Below, one piece after another: positions 45,356 to 54,244 of a stretch of 64,000 bases of DNA. The DNA comes from Chaetoderma sp. LZ-2023a (taxonomy: Eukaryota; Mollusca; Caudofoveata; Chaetodermatida; Chaetodermatidae), in contig CM067369.1 in the NCBI GenBank assembly GCA_034401795.1, positions 92,272,741-92,336,740 of the forward strand. Reading direction: 5' to 3'. The notes below the pieces were generated by a model. The model did not search any database. It was given only the letters and a program-made list of their open reading frames with translations, and was not told the DNA's origin. Each line of letters starts with the position of its first letter. Position 1 is the first letter of the stretch. Position numbers and translations under genes: made by a program.

Positions 45356-47710
45356 TTAAGAATAGGTAGGGAGGGATGAAACCTTGTCATTGTTATCAGG
45401 AACTATAAGGTTTAACTTTGATCTTACTAGCAAATCTTTCAGGTTTGGATTTCTATTGTAAGCTATTACTGGTCGTGCTTTGATCGGTTCCTTTAATTTA
45501 GATTGCAACTGTGAATATTCGTCTTTCATGGTTTTTGCTAATTCAACATTACGTCTATTGTATATGAGTTGAAATGGGATAATTTTGTTCTTTTGTGATA
45601 TTCCCGAATCTACATTTATTCCAAATGGTGCTTTTGTTTGGAGTGTTCTAATCCAATGGCCTTCTCGGATTTTGCGAAACGAACTCGTTTCTTCCTCACT
45701 ATCGAAGGTCGGAATCTGTTCTATTGGCATGATTTCAAAATGATGTTCAACTGAATGATCAGGAAGTTGGAAATGTTGAGCAATTGGCGTATCTGCTGAG
45801 GTGTTAATATCAGAAACGTGGCGTCTAGCACGCACTCTAAATGCATTTTTTGTTTCACCAACATACTGTTTCTGGCAAAGGGCACAATTGATCAAATAAA
45901 CTACATTCTCAGAATCACAATGCATATTAGTTCGGATATGATATTCATTTTTAGTTTGAAAGCTCAGGAATGTTTGTTGGTTTACAATATAGTTGTTTAC
46001 TTTGCATCTATTTTTGTCGCATTTAGAAACTGATCCATCGCACATGATTGGTTTATTGTGTTTAATTTGGACAGGCTCAAACTCGGGTCCGCTATGAGGT
46101 TTTAGATTTTCAAGCTCATTGATGGTGTCTGCTTTAATTTTTCGAAGAAAACGGGCTGAATAGCCTCGTGCTTTCAAAGCATCAAACAGAGTAGAGCATG
46201 CACTATTCAGATTTTGCCTGTTGCTAGAGTTTCGAAAAAATCTTATGATTTGCGATTTGATCAAACCTTTAAATGTGTGTGGAGGATGAAATGATTTTTT
46301 GTGAAGCAGCTGATGTGAGTCTGTTGGCTTAAAGAATACTTTATATTCTAATTTTCCAGAGGAATCAAATTGAGGACCCTTATAGATCGTGACATCTAAA
46401 AAGTCAACAGATGTTCCACTAATAGTAGCTTTTAGCTTGATATTTGAATCTTGGTTATTTAAAATGCGAAAAAATTCCCAAAAGTCTTCTTCTGAATGTT
46501 GCCAAACTATGAAGATGTCATCTAGATATCTGAGGTAAAGAAGAGGCTTTTTGGTTGATTTGTTCAGTGCCTCCTCTTCCCACTCCGCAACATAAATCGT
46601 GGCAAAATTTGGGCTGAATCGTTTACCCATTGCGCAGCCACAGATTTGAAGGTAATTTTCACCATTAAATTGGAAATCGTTTCCTTTAAGACTTAGCTCT
46701 AATAATTTTAGAATTTCCGTGTCTGGTCGATCTGGATCAGGAAATTTGACAAAAGAATTCTTAATAGCATTGACTCCAGCATCAATATCTATATTGGTAT
46801 ACATAGCATCTATGTCTAATGTGACTAAATATGCATCTTTCGGAACTGACAATTTGGATAGCTTTGAAAGAAAGTGTTCTGTGTTCTTGAGAAAGCTCTT
46901 GTGTCTATTAGCAATGGGCTTTAAATAGTAATCAATATATTCTGAAATGCGATAAGACTCACTGCTACAGTCCGAAATGATGGGTCGTCCAGGCGGTGTC
47001 AATGGATCTAACCAGGTGCTGATAGGTTTATGGATTTTAGGCAAGATATAAAATGTCCGATTTTGTGGATTATTCTCACCTAGCAGATACTTTAGCTGTT
47101 TCTTATCGATGTACTTATCTGTATGCAATGAATTAAGTATTTCAATGAAATTTTGTCGGTTTTGAGGCCAAATTAAATTATCAAGTTTTCTGTAATGCCT
47201 GGTGTTAGTTAACTGCCTTTCGGCCTCGCGGATGTAGTTTTCTCTAGACATAATCACAGTTGCTGAACCTTTATCGGCTGGTTTTATAATAATATTTTGA
47301 TTTCTACGTAATTTGTTGATAGCCTGTCGTTCGAGAAATGAAAGGTTTTGCTTATTGTTTGTAATTGGCAATGATCTGGCTATACCAGCAACCGTTTTTA
47401 TGGTTGCTCTAACATTGTCATCAACTAGCCTATCTGGAGGGTCCCAACCGGATTTTCCAGTGAATGGTTTTGACTCTCCATTTAAATTTCGAAAATGATG
47501 GGCTATTTTTACTGAATGACCAAAATTAGCTACTTCAATAAGACCTGTGTCTAAAAGCAAATCTAATCCTGTTTTTGGTTTTGGAGTTGGTATAAAAGTA
47601 AGACCACGATCGAGAATTGATTTTTCAGATGGTGAGAGATCATAGTCAGCTGCTAAATTGACAAGGTTTGTTCCTAATCCTATGTTAGGGGAGCTATTGC
47701 CTTGACCCAC
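45356..47710 (-). CDS. PLE ORF2: reverse transcriptase plus C-terminal GIY-YIG endonuclease (copy 1)
   Basis: 784 codons. Numbering is from the GTG at 47710, which is only a reference; the first AUG is at about residue 154. The N-terminal LSPSEKSILDRGLTFIPTPK block (about 25-44) is typical of PLEs. RT motifs: IIKPADKGSA (140-149), FYILPKIHKP (220-229), PGRPIISD (240-247), LDIDAMYTNI (298-307), CAMGKRFSP (359-367), YLDD with the catalytic Asp pair (395-398) and VDFLDVTIY (435-443). A Cys-rich linker (557-569) precedes the GIY-YIG nuclease: VVYLINC...QYVGET (603-620), RVRARRH (625-631) and a late Glu in REGHWI (about 683). Target-primed reverse transcription is inferred from the family. The frame is closed 12 nt upstream of the GTG, so expression most likely uses -1 frameshifting from ORF1. 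Confidence 0.9.
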   Translation of the reverse strand: MGQGNSSPNIGLGTNLVNLAADYDLSPSEKSILDRGLTFIPTPKPKTGLDLLLDTGLIEVANFGHSVKIAHHFRNLNGESKPFTGKSGWDPPDRLVDDNVRATIKTVAGIARSLPITNNKQNLSFLERQAINKLRRNQNIIIKPADKGSATVIMSRENYIREAERQLTNTRHYRKLDNLIWPQNRQNFIEILNSLHTDKYIDKKQLKYLLGENNPQNRTFYILPKIHKPISTWLDPLTPPGRPIISDCSSESYRISEYIDYYLKPIANRHKSFLKNTEHFLSKLSKLSVPKDAYLVTLDIDAMYTNIDIDAGVNAIKNSFVKFPDPDRPDTEILKLLELSLKGNDFQFNGENYLQICGCAMGKRFSPNFATIYVAEWEEEALNKSTKKPLLYLRYLDDIFIVWQHSEEDFWEFFRILNNQDSNIKLKATISGTSVDFLDVTIYKGPQFDSSGKLEYKVFFKPTDSHQLLHKKSFHPPHTFKGLIKSQIIRFFRNSSNRQNLNSACSTLFDALKARGYSARFLRKIKADTINELENLKPHSGPEFEPVQIKHNKPIMCDGSVSKCDKNRCKVNNYIVNQQTFLSFQTKNEYHIRTNMHCDSENVVYLINCALCQKQYVGETKNAFRVRARRHVSDINTSADTPIAQHFQLPDHSVEHHFEIMPIEQIPTFDSEEETSSFRKIREGHWIRTLQTKAPFGINVDSGISQKNKIIPFQLIYNRRNVELAKTMKDEYSQLQSKLKEPIKARPVIAYNRNPNLKDLLVRSKLNLIVPDNNDKVSSLPTYS

Positions 47711-47712
47711 AT

Positions 47713-49419
47713 TTAGTTTAAACTAAGTACCGTCAACCAATGGTTATAAATACAATTAGCTGTTTCTTTCGTCCAATGGATTCTATCCTTCTCAACATGA
47801 AAATTCGCATCAGAAATTTTGGGGATGACCTTATCAACGTGGCAGTTGGACCTTGCTGATTCGTTGATACGCTTGAGACAGTACCTTTGCCTGTCTGACA
47901 AGCTATCAGAGAAGTTAATCTCAGCAAAGTGCAACTCCGCATTAGGGAAGGTGTTTTTAAATTCACGTGCCATGAACCGTAAATGGCTTGAGGCTTTGGT
48001 TGGATGCTCATTTTTGGAGTTGATGCCAATATTCAAGATGATCTTCTCCGGGCTAGGGCCATCCTGGTGTCGCATAGCCATTGTTCTGAAATGTGATAAT
48101 GCGGCACCAGGATAGCACTCAACCTGGATGTCAGGATGGACATCTAAATCAATTCGGGCTAGATTAGAGGACCCTATCATCAGAATCTTTTTGGTGATTC
48201 TGGGGATCCTCCACAGGCCCTTGCTATGCGATTGATGACGGTACTTAGCAAACTTCCTGTCAGACAGGTTACTATTATTCTCCATAGGAGGGAGAGGAGG
48301 TGGAGACAGAAGAAGAGGAGCAGAAGAAGGTGCGTGAGGAGAAGAGAGATGAAGCGTAGGAGGAAGAGGATGAGGAGGGATGGAGAGAGGAGATGCAAGA
48401 GGAGAAGATTGAGTATGAGGAGCAAGAGGCGGGATTGAGAGAGGAGATGCATAAAGAGAAGAAGTTTGAGGAGGAAGAGGAGGAGGCGGGATTGAGAGAG
48501 GAGATGCATGAAGAGAAGAAGTTTGAGGAGGAAGAGGAGGAGGCGGGATTGAGAGAGGAGAAGGAGGAAGAGGAGAAGATCGAGTCAGAAGGTGGCGAGG
48601 AGAAGATAGTGGAAGAGATGAGGAAGAGTTGCTAGGTGGTAGATTGGGGGAACAGTGAGTAACAACCCGACAACGGCGCACAGGAGGAGAATTTGTCTTT
48701 GGGAGAGCCGGCCATGACTCTGTTACATCATCAACACCAGGTGCTGGTGTTGGTGATGTATACAGATTCGTCCGCTTGGAAGTTGTAGGCGAGGGTGTGA
48801 AGGTGGTTGGTGACCGTTGTCGTTTGTTAGTCATTGTTGAATGATAACCTGAACCTGTACTCGGTGTGGCCGCCGGTGTTGGTAGAGACATCTCTCTATT
48901 TTGCTTATCACTAGCTATTTCTGCCAAAAATTTCCAAAAATTTGTGATTGTCATTGTGGCCAATTTATTTCCAAAATTTTGCCTACCCCATTTCAATGCT
49001 ATGCCTTTGGCTCTGTCTAGATCAAGAATTACATTAGATTCGGCCACTTTTACCTCTGCCTTTAATTTGTCCAATTTGCTTCGATAATGTTTGATTAAAT
49101 TTTCTAAGCAGCTATGAGCCCAAATTTGGTTTATCATGCTGGTCGATTTCAAAAATTCGTCATCTCGTAAGGCAGGGCAGAAAAACGAGTTCATCTCCTC
49201 CATTTTCATGCTGAGAGATTTCGGGAGAGAGTCTGATGCCAAATGCTCTCGTAAAAGACCATAGTGATGCAAGCATTGCAACACATGGAAGTACATCTTA
49301 ACCAGTCTCTGAAAGGCCTGAACAGACTGGTTAGGAGCACTTTTGGTTGAAGAAAAGTTGGACGCTGGGTTGCCAGATTTGCGTCCTTTACCTACTGGGC
49401 CGTTGAAATTCTTGGCCAT
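47713..49419 (-). CDS. PLE ORF1: coiled N-terminus, Pro-rich linker, SGNH-hydrolase-like domain (copy 1)
   Basis: 568 codons from an ATG at 49419. Residues 1-170 are basic, then helical, with RAKGIALKWGRQNFG (136-150). This part is shared with the decayed ORF1 at 28923. Residues 175-380 are Pro/Ser-rich, with near-repeats of SPLSIPPPPLPPQTSSL. Residues 410-568 look like an SGNH/GDSL hydrolase: block I ILMIGSSNLARI (412-423, Ser in the nucleophile place), block III LNIGINS (462-468, the G-x-N) and block V DRIHW (545-549, the D-x-x-H). Esterase-like ORF1 domains are known in CR1-type LINEs; I do not recall them as standard in PLEs. The stop TAA (47713-47715) directly follows a slippery heptamer. 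Activity on lipids or RNA binding is conjecture. Confidence 0.85.
   Translation of the reverse strand: MAKNFNGPVGKGRKSGNPASNFSSTKSAPNQSVQAFQRLVKMYFHVLQCLHHYGLLREHLASDSLPKSLSMKMEEMNSFFCPALRDDEFLKSTSMINQIWAHSCLENLIKHYRSKLDKLKAEVKVAESNVILDLDRAKGIALKWGRQNFGNKLATMTITNFWKFLAEIASDKQNREMSLPTPAATPSTGSGYHSTMTNKRQRSPTTFTPSPTTSKRTNLYTSPTPAPGVDDVTESWPALPKTNSPPVRRCRVVTHCSPNLPPSNSSSSLPLSSPRHLLTRSSPLPPSPLSIPPPPLPPQTSSLHASPLSIPPPPLPPQTSSLYASPLSIPPLAPHTQSSPLASPLSIPPHPLPPTLHLSSPHAPSSAPLLLSPPPLPPMENNSNLSDRKFAKYRHQSHSKGLWRIPRITKKILMIGSSNLARIDLDVHPDIQVECYPGAALSHFRTMAMRHQDGPSPEKIILNIGINSKNEHPTKASSHLRFMAREFKNTFPNAELHFAEINFSDSLSDRQRYCLKRINESARSNCHVDKVIPKISDANFHVEKDRIHWTKETANCIYNHWLTVLSLN
47716..47722 (-). promoter_or_regulatory. 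-1 programmed frameshift heptamer U UUA AAC (copy 1)
   Basis: The minus strand reads AGT TTA AAC TAA in the ORF1 frame, so T TTA AAC is an X XXY YYZ heptamer in the correct phase, immediately before the ORF1 stop. Slipping back one base gives CTA AAT GTG GGT CAA, which enters ORF2. A TAG closes the -1 frame just upstream, so ORF2 begins exactly at the slip site. A downstream CAAGG can pair with CCTTG about 40 nt later. I did not verify a pseudoknot. Confidence 0.75.
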
Positions 49420-49897
49420 TTTAGAACGTAATCAAATTTCTACAGATTTATGTCAAATTTAGTCAGAAAAGTTCAAAAAAGTTAAATTCCAAATATTAAC
49501 TAGAGCGATATGTGTTGAAACAATTTAGAGACTGAAAAATAAGAACAATTAATACAAGATTATTATATATATATAAAATTAAAGCTTACACTGTCAGTTG
49601 CTGGAGCGCTTTCGACGTAATGGTCTTCGTCATGCAGCGAAAAAACTGGTCTAATGGCAACTGATAATTCTTACATATTTATAGGAGAATTACTGCAATG
49701 GTGACTACTGATTAACTATTAATTCAGTCTCTCCACAAAAGATCAAACTAAACCCGAAGACCTGCTTTAGATCAATGTGCGCCTTGTGCGCTACTGAAGT
49801 TAAACAGCTAATACAAAAGGCGTGATTGCTTAATTATATTGAGCTTATCTAACTGTAGCATGGGTTGGTACGCCGGTTCGTTTCAGGCGATTAAGGT
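49420..49897 (-). other. PLE 5' leader (copy 1)
   Basis: Leader upstream of ORF1, bounded by the shared 5' end at 49897. It holds a TATATATATATAA tract near 49563 and, at about 49591-49648, a string (minus strand) TGACGA, GAC-loop-GTC, GAAA flanked by CAGTT and AACTG. That string resembles a degenerate hammerhead core; PLEs often carry such ribozymes near their ends. Confidence 0.5.
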
Positions 49898-51181
49898 GTG
49901 AAAATAACAATGAGGGCTATTTGGTCAGTCATTAGATCAAATGCTGCCGAGATATGTTTAATCATGGCGGCTGAGAATAATTTACTTGTTGTTTGAGTAC
50001 TGCAAGGGACAGGTTTCCTGAATACAGATTATTTAAAACAAATTCTGACAAGTTATACAGTTTTTTTATCTTGGCGAATCGGTTCACTCAGTCATTACAA
50101 AGCGTTGATTACTTCTTTGTAATAAGTTGGCGTTGCCGTGTGTTCGAAAATAGTAACAAATTCTGACTGTTAGGAGTTATACAGTTTTTTGATCTGGGCA
50201 AATCGGTTCACTCAGTTATTACAAAGCATTGATTACTTCTTTGTAATAAGTTGGCGTTGCCATGTGTTCGAAAATAGGATTAAACAAATAGTTTTGAGCA
50301 GGTCTTTCTGACATAGGATGATCCATTGTGGATTGACTGAATGTTGTTGGTCTAGTGAGATTCCTTCAAAAGAGAGGTGGTTGTAAGTCACAGGTTGTTT
50401 GAGCTTTGCACGCTTATATGTCCAACAACCCATGCACTCATTCACCCGCCCAGACACCAGCATATCATTCCATCAATCAGTCCATCCCGCCATCCACCTA
50501 AACAAATACTTGATTAAGGGGAGAACAGATTTGTAAACTGATAGACAGATACCCGGTGGATGACTAGACGACTGAACAAATGAATAGGAAAATGGGTGAA
50601 AGCTACAATTTGATTTCCGAATTTGGTTTAATTTATTCACTTAGTCATTGCAAAGTGCTAATTGCTTCTTTGCAATGAGTTGGCTGTTGAAAAAATAAGA
50701 ATAAAATATGACAGGTGGTTGCGGAAGAGAGGTGGTTTGTACCTTTACAAACATATATGTCCAAACAATCCATGCGCCCACCCGGACACCAACCCAGTAA
50801 TCCATCCATCAGTCCATCCACACAGACAATCAATTGGTGTCTGAGAGGCACAGACCAGTAAACCAATAGAGAGGCCAAGGACAGGTGACAGGATGAGTGA
50901 ACAGATAGGTGGACGAATGAATGAATGAATGAATATAAGCACATATGAATGCGCGGACGCCCGCACGCCCGCCCGCACGCACGAACGAACGAACGAACGA
51001 ACGAACGAACGAACGAACGAACGTACACGCGAACGCATGCATGCACGATTGCAGGTATGGACGACCGTGCAAACGAAATATCAGCTACCAGCAGACCAAT
51101 TCCGACAGTGTATTTATAAATATTAACAGTTTAAAATTGTTTGATTTGGGACAAATATGGAGGCCTGGCACAAGCAAGTCC
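49898..51181. other. Single-copy spacer between the two PLE copies
   Basis: No gene recognised. A tandem duplication of about 124 bp starts GTTATACAG at 50052 and 50176, with a third diverged copy near 50630 (CACTTAGTCATTGCAAAG). The right end carries CGCC/CGAA tracts like those in the PLE 3' UTR (50948-51022), so part may derive from an older PLE tail. Confidence 0.5.
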
Positions 51182-51732
51182 GTCTTTACATTGAAAAAAA
51201 CGCATTGGCACAGGAATTTAATTACAAATTTCTTTACCTAAATTTGTCCTATCGAGACCAAGTTTAGATTTACTTAGAGTGGTCCCCCCTTGAGATTAGT
51301 TGGGGTAAAATGAACTTATCAGTAGGTCGCTTTAACAGGTAAAGGCTGGGATTGATCCTACATTATAGAGAAATCACACACACACGAATGCACGCCCGCA
51401 CGCACGCACGCACGCACGCACGCACCTGAACGAATGCACGAATGCATGCAATAATACATGCCCACAGTAATACATGCACGAATGCACGCAATAATGCATG
51501 CATGAACGCATGCACGAACGAACGCACGAATGCATGCACGTACACACCCACGCACTAATGTACTCACGAATTAATGCACCCACACCCACATACACACACG
51601 CACACATACACCCACGCAAGTATAGATGCACACACGTGCGGATGTACGAGCACACACCCACACACATACACACATACGAACAAACGCCCGGACGCACGAA
51701 CGAACGAACGCACGAACGAACGAACGAACGAA

Positions 51733-51764
<32 letters not shown>

Positions 51765-51887
51765 CGTACGCACACACGTACGCACACACGTACGCACACA
51801 TACTTTTGCAGACACAAAATTAAAAGATGTCCTACGGATATGATTTCATGTTGCCCCACCATTGATTTTGGTTGGGATTAGATTTAT

Positions 51888-54242
51888 TTAAGAATAGGTA
51901 GGGAGGGATGAAACCTTGTCATTGTTATCAGGAACTATAAGGTTTAACTTTGATCTTACTAGCAAATCTTTCAGGTTTGGATTTCTATTGTAAGCTATTA
52001 CTGGTCGTGCTTTGATCGGTTCCTTTAATTTAGATTGCAACTGTGAATATTCGTCTTTCATGGTTTTTGCTAATTCAACATTACGTCTATTGTATATGAG
52101 TTGAAATGGGATAATTTTGTTCTTTTGTGATATTCCCGAATCTACATTTATTCCAAATGGTGCTTTTGTTTGGAGTGTTCTAATCCAATGGCCTTCTCGG
52201 ATTTTGCGAAACGAACTCGTTTCTTCCTCACTATCGAAGGTCGGAATCTGTTCTATTGGCATGATTTCAAAATGATGTTCAACTGAATGATCAGGAAGTT
52301 GGAAATGTTGAGCAATTGGCGTATCTGCTGAGGTGTTAATATCAGAAACGTGGCGTCTAGCACGCACTCTAAATGCATTTTTTGTTTCACCAACATACTG
52401 TTTCTGGCAAAGGGCACAATTGATCAAATAAACTACATTCTCAGAATCACAATGCATATTAGTTCGGATATGATATTCATTTTTAGTTTGAAAGCTCAGG
52501 AATGTTTGTTGGTTTACAATATAGTTGTTTACTTTGCATCTATTTTTGTCGCATTTAGAAACTGATCCATCGCACATGATTGGTTTATTGTGTTTAATTT
52601 GGACAGGCTCAAACTCGGGTCCGCTATGAGGTTTTAGATTTTCAAGCTCATTGATGGTGTCTGCTTTAATTTTTCGAAGAAAACGGGCTGAATAGCCTCG
52701 TGCTTTCAAAGCATCAAACAGAGTAGAGCATGCACTATTCAGATTTTGCCTGTTGCTAGAGTTTCGAAAAAATCTTATGATTTGCGATTTGATCAAACCT
52801 TTAAATGTGTGTGGAGGATGAAATGATTTTTTGTGAAGCAGCTGATGTGAGTCTGTTGGCTTAAAGAATACTTTATATTCTAATTTTCCAGAGGAATCAA
52901 ATTGAGGACCCTTATAGATCGTGACATCTAAAAAGTCAACAGATGTTCCACTAATAGTAGCTTTTAGCTTGATATTTGAATCTTGGTTATTTAAAATGCG
53001 AAAAAATTCCCAAAAGTCTTCTTCTGAATGTTGCCAAACTATGAAGATGTCATCTAGATATCTGAGGTAAAGAAGAGGCTTTTTGGTTGATTTGTTCAGT
53101 GCCTCCTCTTCCCACTCCGCAACATAAATCGTGGCAAAATTTGGGCTGAATCGTTTACCCATTGCGCAGCCACAGATTTGAAGGTAATTTTCACCATTAA
53201 ATTGGAAATCGTTTCCTTTAAGACTTAGCTCTAATAATTTTAGAATTTCCGTGTCTGGTCGATCTGGATCAGGAAATTTGACAAAAGAATTCTTAATAGC
53301 ATTGACTCCAGCATCAATATCTATATTGGTATACATAGCATCTATGTCTAATGTGACTAAATATGCATCTTTCGGAACTGACAATTTGGATAGCTTTGAA
53401 AGAAAGTGTTCTGTGTTCTTGAGAAAGCTCTTGTGTCTATTAGCAATGGGCTTTAAATAGTAATCAATATATTCTGAAATGCGATAAGACTCACTGCTAC
53501 AGTCCGAAATGATGGGTCGTCCAGGCGGTGTCAATGGATCTAACCAGGTGCTGATAGGTTTATGGATTTTAGGCAAGATATAAAATGTCCGATTTTGTGG
53601 ATTATTCTCACCTAGCAGATACTTTAGCTGTTTCTTATCGATGTACTTATCTGTATGCAATGAATTAAGTATTTCAATGAAATTTTGTCGGTTTTGAGGC
53701 CAAATTAAATTATCAAGTTTTCTGTAATGCCTGGTGTTAGTTAACTGCCTTTCGGCCTCGCGGATGTAGTTTTCTCTAGACATAATCACAGTTGCTGAAC
53801 CTTTATCGGCTGGTTTTATAATAATATTTTGATTTCTACGTAATTTGTTGATAGCCTGTCGTTCGAGAAATGAAAGGTTTTGCTTATTGTTTGTAATTGG
53901 CAATGATCTGGCTATACCAGCAACCGTTTTTATGGTTGCTCTAACATTGTCATCAACTAGCCTATCTGGAGGGTCCCAACCGGATTTTCCAGTGAATGGT
54001 TTTGACTCTCCATTTAAATTTCGAAAATGATGGGCTATTTTTACTGAATGACCAAAATTAGCTACTTCAATAAGACCTGTGTCTAAAAGCAAATCTAATC
54101 CTGTTTTTGGTTTTGGAGTTGGTATAAAAGTAAGACCACGATCGAGAATTGATTTTTCAGATGGTGAGAGATCATAGTCAGCTGCTAAATTGACAAGGTT
54201 TGTTCCTAATCCTATGTTAGGGGAGCTATTGCCTTGACCCAC
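51888..54242 (-). CDS. PLE ORF2: reverse transcriptase plus GIY-YIG endonuclease (copy 2)
   Basis: Translation identical to 45356-47710 over all 784 codons, including YLDD and the YVGET part of the nuclease. The same absence of a nearby AUG and the same closed upstream frame apply. Identity of two copies at protein level with no stop in either fits recent activity, recent duplication or an assembly duplicate; the sequence alone cannot separate these. Confidence 0.9.
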   Translation of the reverse strand: MGQGNSSPNIGLGTNLVNLAADYDLSPSEKSILDRGLTFIPTPKPKTGLDLLLDTGLIEVANFGHSVKIAHHFRNLNGESKPFTGKSGWDPPDRLVDDNVRATIKTVAGIARSLPITNNKQNLSFLERQAINKLRRNQNIIIKPADKGSATVIMSRENYIREAERQLTNTRHYRKLDNLIWPQNRQNFIEILNSLHTDKYIDKKQLKYLLGENNPQNRTFYILPKIHKPISTWLDPLTPPGRPIISDCSSESYRISEYIDYYLKPIANRHKSFLKNTEHFLSKLSKLSVPKDAYLVTLDIDAMYTNIDIDAGVNAIKNSFVKFPDPDRPDTEILKLLELSLKGNDFQFNGENYLQICGCAMGKRFSPNFATIYVAEWEEEALNKSTKKPLLYLRYLDDIFIVWQHSEEDFWEFFRILNNQDSNIKLKATISGTSVDFLDVTIYKGPQFDSSGKLEYKVFFKPTDSHQLLHKKSFHPPHTFKGLIKSQIIRFFRNSSNRQNLNSACSTLFDALKARGYSARFLRKIKADTINELENLKPHSGPEFEPVQIKHNKPIMCDGSVSKCDKNRCKVNNYIVNQQTFLSFQTKNEYHIRTNMHCDSENVVYLINCALCQKQYVGETKNAFRVRARRHVSDINTSADTPIAQHFQLPDHSVEHHFEIMPIEQIPTFDSEEETSSFRKIREGHWIRTLQTKAPFGINVDSGISQKNKIIPFQLIYNRRNVELAKTMKDEYSQLQSKLKEPIKARPVIAYNRNPNLKDLLVRSKLNLIVPDNNDKVSSLPTYS

Positions 54243-54244
54243 AT

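Noticed and set aside
47708..47710. GTG as the real start codon of PLE ORF2
   Set aside because: Non-AUG initiation there is not needed; the slippery heptamer and closed -1 frame upstream explain the frame better.
47710..47712. TAAATG stop-restart coupling between PLE ORF1 and ORF2
   Set aside because: The ATG overlapping the ORF1 stop is in the ORF1 frame, not the ORF2 frame.
48180..48635. Glu/Arg-rich + strand frames and a Leu-rich alternative minus frame
   Set aside because: Shadows of the Pro/Ser-rich part of PLE ORF1, whose sequence composition keeps the other frames open. Same at 54712-55167.
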